DNA of 64,000 bases from AWTP1-13 sp963840445. GTDB taxonomy: Bacteria; Pseudomonadota; Alphaproteobacteria; Rhizobiales; Hyphomicrobiaceae. Position 1 is the first letter of the stretch, and each line of letters starts with the position of its first letter. The notes under the pieces are model-generated. The model searched no databases and was not told the DNA's origin. It saw only the letters and a list, made by a program, of their open reading frames with translations. The DNA lies in NCBI GenBank assembly GCA_963840445.1, contig CAWIZC010000027.1:1-64000 (forward strand), in the 5' to 3' direction. Shown here piece by piece: positions 44,430 to 53,605 of this stretch. Both the position numbers and the translations under genes were made by a program.

Positions 44430-45159
44430 GTGATGGGGTCCTCGGCGCCGAGATGGACGGCACGAGGCCGGCCATGAGCGAGGCCCGTGGGGGTCGCGCT
44501 CCGATGCATTGCGCCTATGATGGTTGCGTGTGCTGGACCTAGGCCGCCGAAAGCGTGCCTGTCGGGCTCATGCCTGGGCGTCGACAGAGCCACACCGCGA
44601 GGCCTGATTAGGGCCTCCGCTGCGCTGTCGATATCCGTGCAAAGCTTCCGAATAGCCGTCATGATCCAAGTGTAAGGGGCACACGAGGCGTCGTAACGCT
44701 CGTGTCCCTCAAGTGATGCCCGGGTCTCGGGCAAACCTCGCGAATCGATATTCGGCGATCCGCCCGCCGTTGCGCCCCGCTCCCAGCCGCAATGAGCAAA
44801 TGCTCAGCCGGGATCGGCAGCATGATCGAAACGGCAATCTGCCTTCGCTCGGTGAGACCGGTGGGGAGGAAAATCGCGCTTCGGTCATATCAAAACAACC
44901 AACGCTCCGGTGGGCGAGCCCTTACCGTTGCATGCACTCCAGGCGGCGAGCCTGAGCTCCGGGCCTGTTTGCACACGATGGCGAGCGCCGCCGAATTCGG
45001 ATGCGGCGGTTTACGATAGCTTCTTGTAAGGCTTCATCCTTTCAGTGGCAAGAAAGTTTTGGTTTTCCACGATGGAGCGCTGCCGACTTGATCTAGCCTT
45101 CGATTTGGCAAACAAAGGATTAAGGGTGGGTTAGTCAAGGCGGGGGAAGAGGGGGAGTC
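44430..45159. other. Long divergent leader region between rne and amiC, with hairpins
   Basis: The region is 730 bp without a convincing gene. GGGCACACGAG (from 44677) pairs with CTCGTGTCCC (to 44708), GCCCGGG with CTCGGGC near 44717-44731, and GAGCA with TGCTC near 44798. Such a length upstream of rne fits the long 5' leader used for RNase E autoregulation in other bacteria, but that is inference. The amiC side shows GGGGGAG before its ATG. Confidence 0.45.
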
Positions 45160-46519
45160 ATGCGGTTGGCCGGTTGCCGACGACCCAAGCGCTTGCTGCA
45201 GGTGGCTATTTGCCTGACCAGCGCGGTCTTGGCCGCCAGCGCATGGGCGCAAACCGAGGTGCGCAAGACCCTGCCGGAGCGCCCCGGCGGCGCCCAGACT
45301 GAGGTCAAAAAAACGCTGCCCGGCCAAGCGCTGCAATCGGGCGAGGTGCCGGCCACGACCTGGTCGTTCGACGTCAATGAGCGAGGCGTAAGCGCAACCA
45401 ATGTAGAGGTCACCGGAGACGCCAAGCGCACGCGTTTTTCACTGCACCTGTCTTCGGCGGTTGCCTACCAGCTCTTCACGCTGGCCGAACCCTACCGCCT
45501 GATCATCGATATGCCAGATGTCAATTTTGTCTTGCCCAAGGGGGCCGGACAGCGCGAGCAGGGGTTGGTGCAGGCGTTCCGCTATGGGCTTTTCGCAACC
45601 GGCAAGTCGCGCGTTGTCATCGATACGGGCGGCCCCGTGCGGATCGAGTTCGGCTACTGTCGCCAAGCGGCCCGGCTCCAAGGCCGTCGTCCTCAACATC
45701 GATCTGGCTCCCACAGACGCGGCGAGCTTCGTCCGCAACCCGCCGACGGTCCCGCGCGCGAGCGCACCCGACAAGTCCGAGCAGACCGGTCCGGCGCAGG
45801 CCGGGGCCAACGCCCGGCCAATCATCGTAGTCGACGCGGGCCACGGTGGCGTGGATCCTGGCGCAGCCAGCGGTGAGGTGATCGAGAAAGACGTCGTGCT
45901 CTCGGTAGCGCGCCATCTGCGCACCATTCTGATGGGCAGGGGCCGCTATGACGTGTACATGACACGTGCCACCGACGTGTTCGTCCCTCTCGACCGGCGG
46001 GTGGCGATCTCGAGAGAAAAGGCAGCCAGCCTGTTCATCTCGATCCACGCTGACACGGTTGCCACGCAGGACATCGCTCAGGTCGTTCGCGGGGCGACCG
46101 TTTACACGCTTTCCGAGCACGCTTCGAACCAGCAGGCAAAGATCCTGGCCGACAAGGAGAACGCCGTCGACAAGCTGGCCGGCATTGATACCGCGCTCCA
46201 GGAAGAAGGCGGCACGATTAACCAGATCCTGTTTGACCTCATGCGTCGCGAGACCGCCGATTTCTCGGCTGACTTCAGGGGGCGCCTGTTGTCGCAGCTG
46301 AAGCGGTCGATCGCGCTTTCGCGTGACCCTGCCCGATCGGCGGAGTTCAGGGTCCTCAAACAGGCCAATGCCCCATCCGTGCTGATCGAGCTTGGCTACA
46401 TGAGCAACGCCGAGGACTCGCGCCTGCTCATATCACCCGATTGGCAACGGCAGGTGGCAAACTCCATTGCCCTGGCCGTCGACGATTACTTCCTGAAGCG
46501 CGGCCAGCGTACCCCCTGA
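45160..46519 (+). CDS. amiC: N-acetylmuramoyl-L-alanine amidase with AMIN domain, one frameshift
   Basis: This periplasmic zinc amidase splits daughter-cell peptidoglycan. It has a signal peptide (LLQVAICLTSAVLAASAWA) and an AMIN domain (FSLHLSSAVAYQLFTLAEPYRLIIDMPDVNFVLP). A frame break near 45657 separates VRIE from SATVAKRPGSKAVVLNIDL. The Amidase_3 domain follows with zinc ligands in VVDAGHGGVDPG, GEVIEKDV and FISIHAD, and catalytic Glu in APSVLIELGYMSN. The corrected length is about 452 aa. It sits in the conserved rne-amiC-mrcA-prfB order. Confidence 0.93.
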
Positions 46520-46671
46520 GTACCTGTTCAAGGTTAAGATCAAGCTGGTATTTGTTGGGTTCAGTGGCCTTGTGCTGCCACATTCCATGTTAATGTGCGC
46601 AGCAACCGCATCGCGCTTGCTGTGGCAGGCGGGCTCGACTAAACACGCGCCACGACCGGAAATTTTACGCG

Positions 46672-49224
46672 ATGAGACCCGCACCGATCCTGCCACCAAC
46701 CCCGCCCAAGAAGAGGCGCCGGCGCAGTTGGCTGTTGAACCTGCTGGGCTTTGCGTTTGCGTCCGGCGTCGTCCTGTTCCTGGCGGCGGCAGCAGTGGCG
46801 GGCTTTGTCGTCTGGCAAGCCTCACGCGATCTGCCGGACTACGAAAGCCTGGCGCGCTATGAGCCGCCGGTCATGACGCGCATCCATGCGCACGACGGCA
46901 GCCTGATGGCCGAGTATGCCCGCGAGCGGCGCATCTTTGTGCCCATCAACGTCATTCCGAAGCTTGTGATCGCCGCCTTTCTCTCGGCCGAGGACAAGCG
47001 CTTCTTCGAGCATGGCGGGTTGGATTTCACGGGCATCGGCCGCGCCGTACTCAACAACCTGCAGCACCTCGGCAAGAAGCGGCCCGAGGGTGCCTCGACG
47101 ATAACGCAGCAGGTCGCCAAGAACTTCCTTCTAACCAGCGAGCAGAAGTTCGAGCGCAAGCTCAAAGAGGCCATCCTCGCAATTCGCATCGAGCGCGCCT
47201 ACTCGAAGGACAAAATTCTCGAGCTGTATCTGAACGAGATCTATCTCGGCATCGGCTCGTATGGCGTCGCCGCCGCGGCGCTCAACTACTTCAGCAAGGA
47301 ACTGAGCGAACTCAGCGTCGAGGAAGCAGCCTACCTCGCGGCGCTGCCCAAGGCGCCCAACAACTATCATCCCTTCCGTAGGGCCCGTGAGGCCACCATC
47401 CGGCGGGATTGGATCATCGATCAGATGGCCGAAGTGGGATACATCACGTCGGCGCAGAGTAAGGAGGCGAAATCCAGGCCACTCAAGGTCAACATCCGCC
47501 CCTTCGGCACGCAGATCTATGCCGCCGACTATTTCGCCGAAGAGGTCAGGCGTCGCCTGGTCGAAATGTATGCGGAGGACGGCCTGTACGGCCGCGCCGA
47601 ACGCACCAGCATCGGCGACGGCCGCGTCAATGGCGGTCTGTCGGTCCGGACCACGCTAGATCCCAATCTGCAGCGAATGGCACGCCGGGCGTTGATCGAC
47701 GGGCTGGTGGCATTCGATCGCGACAAGGGCTGGCGCGGACCGCTGCAGAAGATCGACACGGCCGGCGACTGGGGCGTTGCGCTGGGCGGCGTCGACATTC
47801 CGGGCGATCTGCAGCCGTGGCGCCTGGGCGTCGTGATCGATTCGCAGCGCGCCAAGGCCGTGATCGGCCTGCGCCCGGCCCGCCAGCCCGACGGCAGCCT
47901 GGTGGCTGACCGCGAGGCGGTCGAAATTCCGTTCGACGAGATGAAATGGGCCAAGACCAGTCGCGGGGCGCCCAAGGCCTCGACGGATGTGCTGTCGGTC
48001 GGAGACGTGATCTGGGTCGCGCCCAAGAACCCGACGCAACCGGCTGGCGTGTGGACGCTGATGCAGGTGCCCGAGGTGGGAGGCGGGCTCGTGGCCATGG
48101 ACCCGCACACCGGCCGCGTGCATGCCGTGGTCGGCGGCTTCTCGTTCGCCACCAGCCAGTTCGACCGGGCCCTGCAAGCCAAGCGCCAGCCGGGCTCATC
48201 GTTCAAACCGCTCGTCTACGCAGCCGCGCTCGACAACGGATACAAGCCGACCAGCATCGTGCTCGACGCGCCCATCGAGATCGACCAGGGTCCGGGCAAG
48301 GAGATCTGGCAGCCCAAGAACTACGACGGCACCAAGTCGTTCGGGCCGTCCACGCTGCGGCTCGGTATCGAGAAGTCGCGCAACCAGATGACCGTCAGGC
48401 TGGCCCAGGACATGGGCATGCCGCTGATCGTCGAGTACTCCAAGCGCTTCGGCGTCTATGACGACCTGCTGCCGGTGCTTGCCATGTCGCTGGGCGCCGG
48501 CGAGACCACGCTGATCAAGATGGTGACGGCCTACGCAGAGCTGGCCAACGGCGGCAAGCAGGTGACGGCCACGCTGATCGACCGTATTCAGGATCGTTGG
48601 GGTCATACCATCTGGCGGCATGACAAGCGTGAGTGCCTCGGGTGCAAGGCGGACAAGTGGCAGGGACAGGTCGAGCCCGCCCTGATCGACGACCGCCGGC
48701 AGATCCTCGACCCGCACACGGCCTATCAGATGACCTCGATCATGGAGGGTGTGGTCCAGCGCGGTACCGCCACGATCGTCAAACAGATCATTCCCAACGT
48801 GCCGATTGCCGGCAAGACCGGCACGACCAACGACGAGAAGGACGCGTGGTTCATCGGCTATACGCCGGATCTCGTGGTTGGCGTCTTCCTCGGTTACGAC
48901 ACGCCGCGCCACTTGGGCAAGGGCGCCACCGGCGGCCAGATCGCGGCGCCGATCTTCGCCAACTTCATGAAGATGGCGCTGGTCGACAAGAAGGCCGCAC
49001 CATTCCGCATTCCACCCGGCATCAAGCTGGCTCGAGTCAGCCTGCGCACGGGCCTGCGCAGTCAGGGTGGCGACTCGGACTCGGTGATGGAGGCCTTCAA
49101 GCCCAACGAGGAGCCGGATGACGCCTACTCGGTGATCGGCTTCACCAATGACACCGGCACGTTCGCGACCCCGGACCAGTTCGACAGCCAGCGCGGGCTG
49201 AGCGCCGGGCGCAGCGTTTACTGA
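46672..49224 (+). CDS. mrcA: Penicillin-binding protein 1A
   Basis: This bifunctional peptidoglycan synthase has 850 aa. It has a basic cytoplasmic N-terminus (PPKKRRRRSWLLN) and TM near residues 20-48. The GT51 glycosyltransferase has SAEDKRFFEHGGLDFTGIGRA, GASTITQQVAKNFLLT and KILELYLNEIYLGIGSYGVAAAA. The transpeptidase has SSFK (Ser near 507), SRN (near 567) and KTGTTND (near 717). An OB-like domain (from about residue 330) separates the two. It is intact. The gene is 152 bp after amiC. Confidence 0.96.
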   Translation: MRPAPILPPTPPKKRRRRSWLLNLLGFAFASGVVLFLAAAAVAGFVVWQASRDLPDYESLARYEPPVMTRIHAHDGSLMAEYARERRIFVPINVIPKLVIAAFLSAEDKRFFEHGGLDFTGIGRAVLNNLQHLGKKRPEGASTITQQVAKNFLLTSEQKFERKLKEAILAIRIERAYSKDKILELYLNEIYLGIGSYGVAAAALNYFSKELSELSVEEAAYLAALPKAPNNYHPFRRAREATIRRDWIIDQMAEVGYITSAQSKEAKSRPLKVNIRPFGTQIYAADYFAEEVRRRLVEMYAEDGLYGRAERTSIGDGRVNGGLSVRTTLDPNLQRMARRALIDGLVAFDRDKGWRGPLQKIDTAGDWGVALGGVDIPGDLQPWRLGVVIDSQRAKAVIGLRPARQPDGSLVADREAVEIPFDEMKWAKTSRGAPKASTDVLSVGDVIWVAPKNPTQPAGVWTLMQVPEVGGGLVAMDPHTGRVHAVVGGFSFATSQFDRALQAKRQPGSSFKPLVYAAALDNGYKPTSIVLDAPIEIDQGPGKEIWQPKNYDGTKSFGPSTLRLGIEKSRNQMTVRLAQDMGMPLIVEYSKRFGVYDDLLPVLAMSLGAGETTLIKMVTAYAELANGGKQVTATLIDRIQDRWGHTIWRHDKRECLGCKADKWQGQVEPALIDDRRQILDPHTAYQMTSIMEGVVQRGTATIVKQIIPNVPIAGKTGTTNDEKDAWFIGYTPDLVVGVFLGYDTPRHLGKGATGGQIAAPIFANFMKMALVDKKAAPFRIPPGIKLARVSLRTGLRSQGGDSDSVMEAFKPNEEPDDAYSVIGFTNDTGTFATPDQFDSQRGLSAGRSVY

Positions 49225-49330
49225 CCCAGGCGTTCGGCGCTGCGCGCGTCTGCAGGCGTTTACAGCTGGGGCGCATCACCCTATATCGAGTTCCTGACAT
49301 CGCGGTCCAACAGCGACCTGCATCATTTTC

Positions 49331-49336
49331 AGGAGG
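49331..49336 (+). promoter_or_regulatory. prfB ribosome-binding site
   Basis: A perfect AGGAGG lies 5 bp upstream of the ATG at 49342. It supports that start although the frame opened by it ends after only 23 codons at the frameshift site. Confidence 0.8.
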
Positions 49337-49341
49337 CCGCC

Positions 49342-50473
49342 ATGCGGGCCGAAGCACAAAAGCACGCGGATGCCGTCCGCCAGTCTCTGGCGCTACTGCG
49401 GAGGCATCTTTGACGCCGATACTGCGCCTGCCCGTCTCGCTGACCTGAACCGCCGGGCGGAGGACCCCAACTTCTGGAGCAATCCCCAGAAGGCGCGCAG
49501 TCTCATGCGTGAGCAGCAGCGGCTGCAAGAGGCGCTTGCTGGCATCCGTGAACTCGAAAGCGGGCTCGATGACGCGCTCGTCCTGATCGAGCTTGGCGAA
49601 TCCGAGCAGGACAAGGCGGCCGTCGACGAGGGCGAGGCGGCCCTCAAGCGGCTGGCCGAGCAGGCGCGCCGCCGCGAGGTCATCGCCTTGCTATCGGGCG
49701 AAGCCGACAGCAACGACGCCTACCTTGAGGTGCACGCCGGTGCTGGTGGCACCGAGAGCCAGGACTGGGCCGAGATGCTCACCCGCATGTATATCCGTTG
49801 GGGAGAGCAGCGCGGCTACAAGGTGTCCATGGTGGAGGCGAGCGCGGGCGAGGAGGCTGGTCTCAAGTCTGCCACCCTGCTCCTCAAGGGCGAGAATGGC
49901 TACGGCTGGCTCAAGACCGAGTCCGGCGTGCACCGGCTCGTGCGCATCTCGCCTTATGACAGCAACGCCCGCCGCCACACTAGCTTTGCTAGCGTCTGGG
50001 TCTATCCGGTGGTCGACGACAATATCGAGATCGACATCAAGGAGAGCGACTGCCGCATCGACACCTATCGCGCCTCCGGCGCCGGCGGCCAGCACGTCAA
50101 CACCACGGATTCTGCGGTGCGCATCACGCACATTCCGACCAATATCGTGGTGGCCAGCCAGCAGGAACGCTCGCAGATCAAGAACCGCGCGATCGCCTGG
50201 GCGATGCTGAAGTCCCGGCTGTACGACCTTGAGCTGAAAAAGCGCGAAGAGAAGGCCAACGCCGAAGCTGCCAGCAAGACCGAGATCGGCTGGGGGCACC
50301 AGATTCGCTCCTACGTGCTGCAGCCCTATCAGTTGGTGAAGGATCTGCGCACCGGCTCCCAGAGCACCGATCCGCAGAGGGTGCTGGACGGCGACATCGA
50401 TCAGTTCATCGAGGCGGCCCTCGCCCAACGCTTGTCAGGTGCCGGCCCCGCCAAGGTCGAGGACATCGATTAA
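49342..50473 (+). CDS. prfB: Peptide chain release factor 2, with programmed +1 frameshift
   Basis: RF2 ends translation at UGA and UAA. ATG at 49342 reads MRAEAQKHADAVRQSLALLRRHL to the in-frame TGA at 49411. A +1 shift on CTTTGA then gives DADTAPARLADLNRRAEDPNFW and the rest of the protein, about 376 aa in all. The hydrolysis motif GGQ is in YRASGAGGQHVNTTDSAVRI. The stop-codon recognition tripeptide region reads SPYDSNARRHTSF, with SPY in place of the SPF of E. coli RF2; I recall this variant from alphaproteobacteria. Confidence 0.96.
49400..49414 (+). promoter_or_regulatory. prfB +1 recoding site
   Basis: GGAGG at 49400-49404 acts as an internal Shine-Dalgarno-like element, followed by CAT and the slippery CTT-TGA-C at 49408-49414. 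The spacing matches the well-known E. coli prfB autoregulatory site, in which low RF2 slows termination at UGA and favours the shift. Confidence 0.92.
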
Positions 50474-50545
50474 GATTGCCGTTTGGTCGCAGGCTTGACG
50501 CCACTGCCGCAACTGGTTGTAGGCTGTGGCGCAAGGAGAACCGAC

Positions 50546-51103
50546 ATGACCCGTGTACCCCTCTTGCCTTCGACGGCCCTGCCGCCGGACCTTGCCGAAA
50601 CTTACGAGACCTATGCACGCAGTTACGGCCCGTTCCGCAACCAGGCAGCGGTGCTGGCGCACGTGCCGCCTGCGCTCGATCATCTCTCCAAGCTGCTGAT
50701 GGAGCTGAAGGCGCGCCAGGGCATCAAATGGCGGTACGTCGAGCTCGCCATCGTGGTCGTGTCCAAGCTCAATGCCTGCGCCTATTGCGTCAGTCATCAC
50801 GAGCCGAAGCTTCAAGTCGAGGGCCTATCGTCGGAGGCGGTCGCTACCCTGCCGGCCTTCGATCATCCGGAATTCGACGAGGTCGACCGGCTAGTCATCG
50901 AGTATTCGACGCGCGTCACACGCGAGCCCGGCCGCATCCCCGAAGCGGTGTTCCAGCGCCTGCGGGCACATTTCAGCGACGCGCAGATTGTCGAGCTGAC
51001 CCTGCGCATTGCCCTGTGCGGTGCCTACAACCGTCTGACCGAGGCCCTGCAGATCGATAACGAGCTGACGGGCCATGCGGATGGACTCGCAGCGGCGGAG
51101 TAG
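50546..51103 (+). CDS. AhpD-like/carboxymuconolactone decarboxylase family protein
   Basis: AAGGAG precedes the ATG at 50546. The 185-aa all-helical protein has the CMD/AhpD redox motif CAYCVSHH (Cys78, Cys81, His85) preceded by WRYVELAIVVVSKLNA. The C-terminal half, ALCGAYNRLTEAL, is the second family helix pair. AhpD members reduce peroxiredoxins; others act as decarboxylases. The two Cys and the His point to a redox (peroxidase) role. Confidence 0.85.
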   Translation: MTRVPLLPSTALPPDLAETYETYARSYGPFRNQAAVLAHVPPALDHLSKLLMELKARQGIKWRYVELAIVVVSKLNACAYCVSHHEPKLQVEGLSSEAVATLPAFDHPEFDEVDRLVIEYSTRVTREPGRIPEAVFQRLRAHFSDAQIVELTLRIALCGAYNRLTEALQIDNELTGHADGLAAAE

Positions 51104-51145
51104 TGCGCACGGCGATTGGCGACGGCGCGAGGATGGTCGACCTTG

Positions 51146-52069
51146 GTGAACACGGCCGGTGTCACGACATCAGCGAGACTCAGCGTCATCGCCACGGCGG
51201 GCTTCCCGGATTACGCCCTGCTCGATAGCGGCAATGGCCGCAAGCTGGAGAGGTTCGGGCAGTTCACCGTCGATCGCCCGGAACCGCAGGCCATGTGGCA
51301 GCCGGCCGAGGCTGCGAAGTGGCCAGGTGCCGATGCGGTGTTCAAGGGCAGCAGCGAGGACGATGACAGCGACGGTGGACGTTGGCGCAAGCTGCGCGAG
51401 GTGCCGGAGACGTGGCCTGTGCATGTGCTCGGCGTCACCACACTCTGCCGACTGACGGGCTTCCGACATCTCGGAATTTTCCCCGAGCAGCTGCCGCACT
51501 GGCAATGGATGTTGCAGTGGCTGCAAGAGCTGCGCGGCACACCGCGCGTCCTCAATCTGTTTGCTTATACGGGCGCGGCGTCGCTCATAGCCGCGCGCGC
51601 GCGGGCCGAAGTGACGCACGTCGACGCCTCTAAGAAGGCCATTGCCTGGGCCAAGGAGAACCAGGTCGCCTCCAAGCTGACGGACGCGCCCATCCGCTGG
51701 ATCATCGAGGATGCGCGCAAGTTCGTGGCTCGCGAGGTCAGGCGCAGCAGGAGCTATGATTTCATCCTGGTCGATCCACCCAAGTTCGGCCGCGGGCCGG
51801 AGGGGGAGGTGTGGGACGTGTTTGCGCATCTGGCTCCCCTGCTGCACGACTGCGCAGTGCTGCTGGCCAGACCGAGATCGGCGCTCGTGCTCACCACTTA
51901 CGCCATCCGGGCGTCGGCGCTGGCGATGGACGGCCTGGTGCGCGACTGTCTCGCGGGGCGGCCGGGGTCAATCGAAAGCGGTGAACTTGCCGTCATCGAG
52001 CAGTCGGCCGGGCGACTTCTGCCCACGTCCATGTTCACCCGCTGGTCGAGCCATGAAGGCGCGCCCTGA
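51146..52069 (+). CDS. Class I SAM-dependent methyltransferase (RlmI/RlmK-like)
   Basis: The roughly 307-aa protein has the SAM-binding motif I PRVLNLFAYTGAASLIAARA and the acidic residue in VTHVDASKKAIAWAKENQ. It has motif IV SYDFILVDPPKFGRGPEGEVWDV, as in rRNA cytosine-C5 methyltransferases of the RlmI group. The N-terminus DYALLDSGNGRKLERFGQFTVDRPEPQAMW is a PUA-like substrate domain. No ATG fits; GTG at 51146 or TTG at 51143 are likely starts. It overlaps the next gene by 17 bp. Confidence 0.82.
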   Translation: MNTAGVTTSARLSVIATAGFPDYALLDSGNGRKLERFGQFTVDRPEPQAMWQPAEAAKWPGADAVFKGSSEDDDSDGGRWRKLREVPETWPVHVLGVTTLCRLTGFRHLGIFPEQLPHWQWMLQWLQELRGTPRVLNLFAYTGAASLIAARARAEVTHVDASKKAIAWAKENQVASKLTDAPIRWIIEDARKFVAREVRRSRSYDFILVDPPKFGRGPEGEVWDVFAHLAPLLHDCAVLLARPRSALVLTTYAIRASALAMDGLVRDCLAGRPGSIESGELAVIEQSAGRLLPTSMFTRWSSHEGAP

Positions 52070-52886
52070 ACCAGCGCGCGGCACGCGTGCGGTGACCAGC
52101 CTACAGAACGAGCGTGTGAAGTTCATTCGCGCTTTGGAGATGCGTAAGACGCGTCGCGAGACGGGGCTGTTCGTTGCAGAAGGCGCGTCGGTCCTCATCA
52201 GCGCTCGCGACGCGGGCTGGGAGCCGCAGACGCTGGTTTTCCTGGCGGGCAGCACTGCGGATCGGGTGTACCGCGAGCTGTTGAACTGGGCCGAGGCGGC
52301 GGGCGCCGAGTGCCTGGAAGTGTCCGAGGCCGTGCTCGGCAAGCTGGCTGCCAAGGAGAACCCCCAGACCATGCTTGGCGTGTTCGAGCAGCGATGGAGG
52401 ACATTGCCCGAGCCCCAGACCGTGGCTGAGGACGCCGTGTGGCTGGGCCTCGAGAGCATTCGCGATCCTGGCAATCTCGGCACGATCATGCGTACGGTCG
52501 ATGCCGTCGGGGCCAGCGGTATCGTGCTGGCAGGCGCATGCTGCGACCCCTATTCGCGCGAGGCCGTGCGTGCAACGATGGGGTCGATTTTCAACGTGCC
52601 GCTGGTGCGGAGCGATGCCGGGCTGTTTCGTGCCTGGGCGACACGCTGGTCGGGAGATGCGGTCGGCACGCATTTGTCGGCTGGGGAGGATTTCCGTGCC
52701 GTGCCGTACCGCGGTCCCGTGCTTCTGGTGATGGGCAGCGAGGGCCCGGGACTGTCCGACGACCTCGCCCAAGTGTGCTCCCGGCTGGTCAAGATTCCGA
52801 TGGCCGGACGGCTGGACTCGCTCAATTTGGCAGTTGCAACGGCACTTATGCTGTATGAGATCCGCCGCCCCCACCTGCATCTCTAG
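52053..52886 (+). CDS. SpoU/TrmH-family RNA 2'-O-methyltransferase
   Basis: The 277-aa protein has a TrmH N-terminal substrate-binding part (TSLQNERVKFIRALEMRKTRRETGLFVAEG). The SPOUT knot carries motif 1 DPGNLGTIMRTVDAVGASGIVL, motif 2 LLVMGSEGPGLS, and motif 3 IPMAGRLDSLNLAVATALMLYE. The ATG lies inside the end of the preceding methyltransferase gene, so the two are translationally coupled. The exact RNA target is unknown. Confidence 0.88.
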   Translation: MKARPEPARGTRAVTSLQNERVKFIRALEMRKTRRETGLFVAEGASVLISARDAGWEPQTLVFLAGSTADRVYRELLNWAEAAGAECLEVSEAVLGKLAAKENPQTMLGVFEQRWRTLPEPQTVAEDAVWLGLESIRDPGNLGTIMRTVDAVGASGIVLAGACCDPYSREAVRATMGSIFNVPLVRSDAGLFRAWATRWSGDAVGTHLSAGEDFRAVPYRGPVLLVMGSEGPGLSDDLAQVCSRLVKIPMAGRLDSLNLAVATALMLYEIRRPHLHL

Positions 52887-52913
52887 CCTGCATGCGTGGC
52901 CGTATCATCTGCG

Positions 52914-53390
52914 CTATTCGTGGGGCGTAAAGGCGGTCGAGGTCTTGCCCAGGTTGGTTGGATCATCCGATCGGCGCGATTTGCCTTCGAAGAAGGCACC
53001 CTGCTCGATGGAGAGCGACTTATGGAAAAGGTCGCCTTCCACCCGGCTGTTGGACTGCAGCGTCACGTTATTGCCGCGGATGGATCCGCCGACATTGCCG
53101 CGAACGACGATGTCGTCGGCCAACAGGCTTCCGGTGATGCGCGCCCGCTCCCCCACGACGATGCGGCCCGCTTGAACGTCACCCTGGACCTCGCCCTCGA
53201 TCTGAATTTCGCCTTTCGATTCCAGATTGCCCGTGATCGAAAGATCGGTGCCGATCACGGACGGAGTGCCGCCGCCGCGCGCGACCGGCCGTGCATTGGA
53301 CACCTGCGGTCCTCCTGGCCGGTTCGGGCTAAGTCCAGGCTTTGCAGCATCTATCACGGGGCCATCCTTCTCCGGTTTTTTGGTGAACAT
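52914..53390 (-). CDS. Bactofilin family cytoskeletal protein
   Basis: The 158-aa product has a disordered N-terminus, then the bactofilin beta-helix (VIGTDLSITGNLESKGEIQIEGEVQGDVQAGRIVVGERARITGSLLADDIVVRGNVGGSIRGNNVTLQSNSRVEGDLFHKSLSIEQGAFFEGKSRR). It forms polymers that scaffold envelope enzymes. It is intact. It is convergent with the RNA methyltransferase and divergent from the propeller gene. Confidence 0.92.
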   Translation of the reverse strand: MFTKKPEKDGPVIDAAKPGLSPNRPGGPQVSNARPVARGGGTPSVIGTDLSITGNLESKGEIQIEGEVQGDVQAGRIVVGERARITGSLLADDIVVRGNVGGSIRGNNVTLQSNSRVEGDLFHKSLSIEQGAFFEGKSRRSDDPTNLGKTSTAFTPHE

Positions 53391-53605
53391 CGACAGGCAA
53401 ACTCCCCTGCGGTCGTCATGGGAGAGCTTGATCTAGCATGGATCGCTGCGGGGGTCACCGCCGAGGCTGGGCTTGCCAAGGTGCGCGATTTGGCTTTGTT
53501 TGCATCGCGTCTCGCCCGCATGCCTCAATGGCCGCGGGCTAGTTTCAGGTGCTAAATGTTTGCGGGCACAACCTGTCAGAATTAAGCCGGGCTGGGGAGG
53601 TAGGC

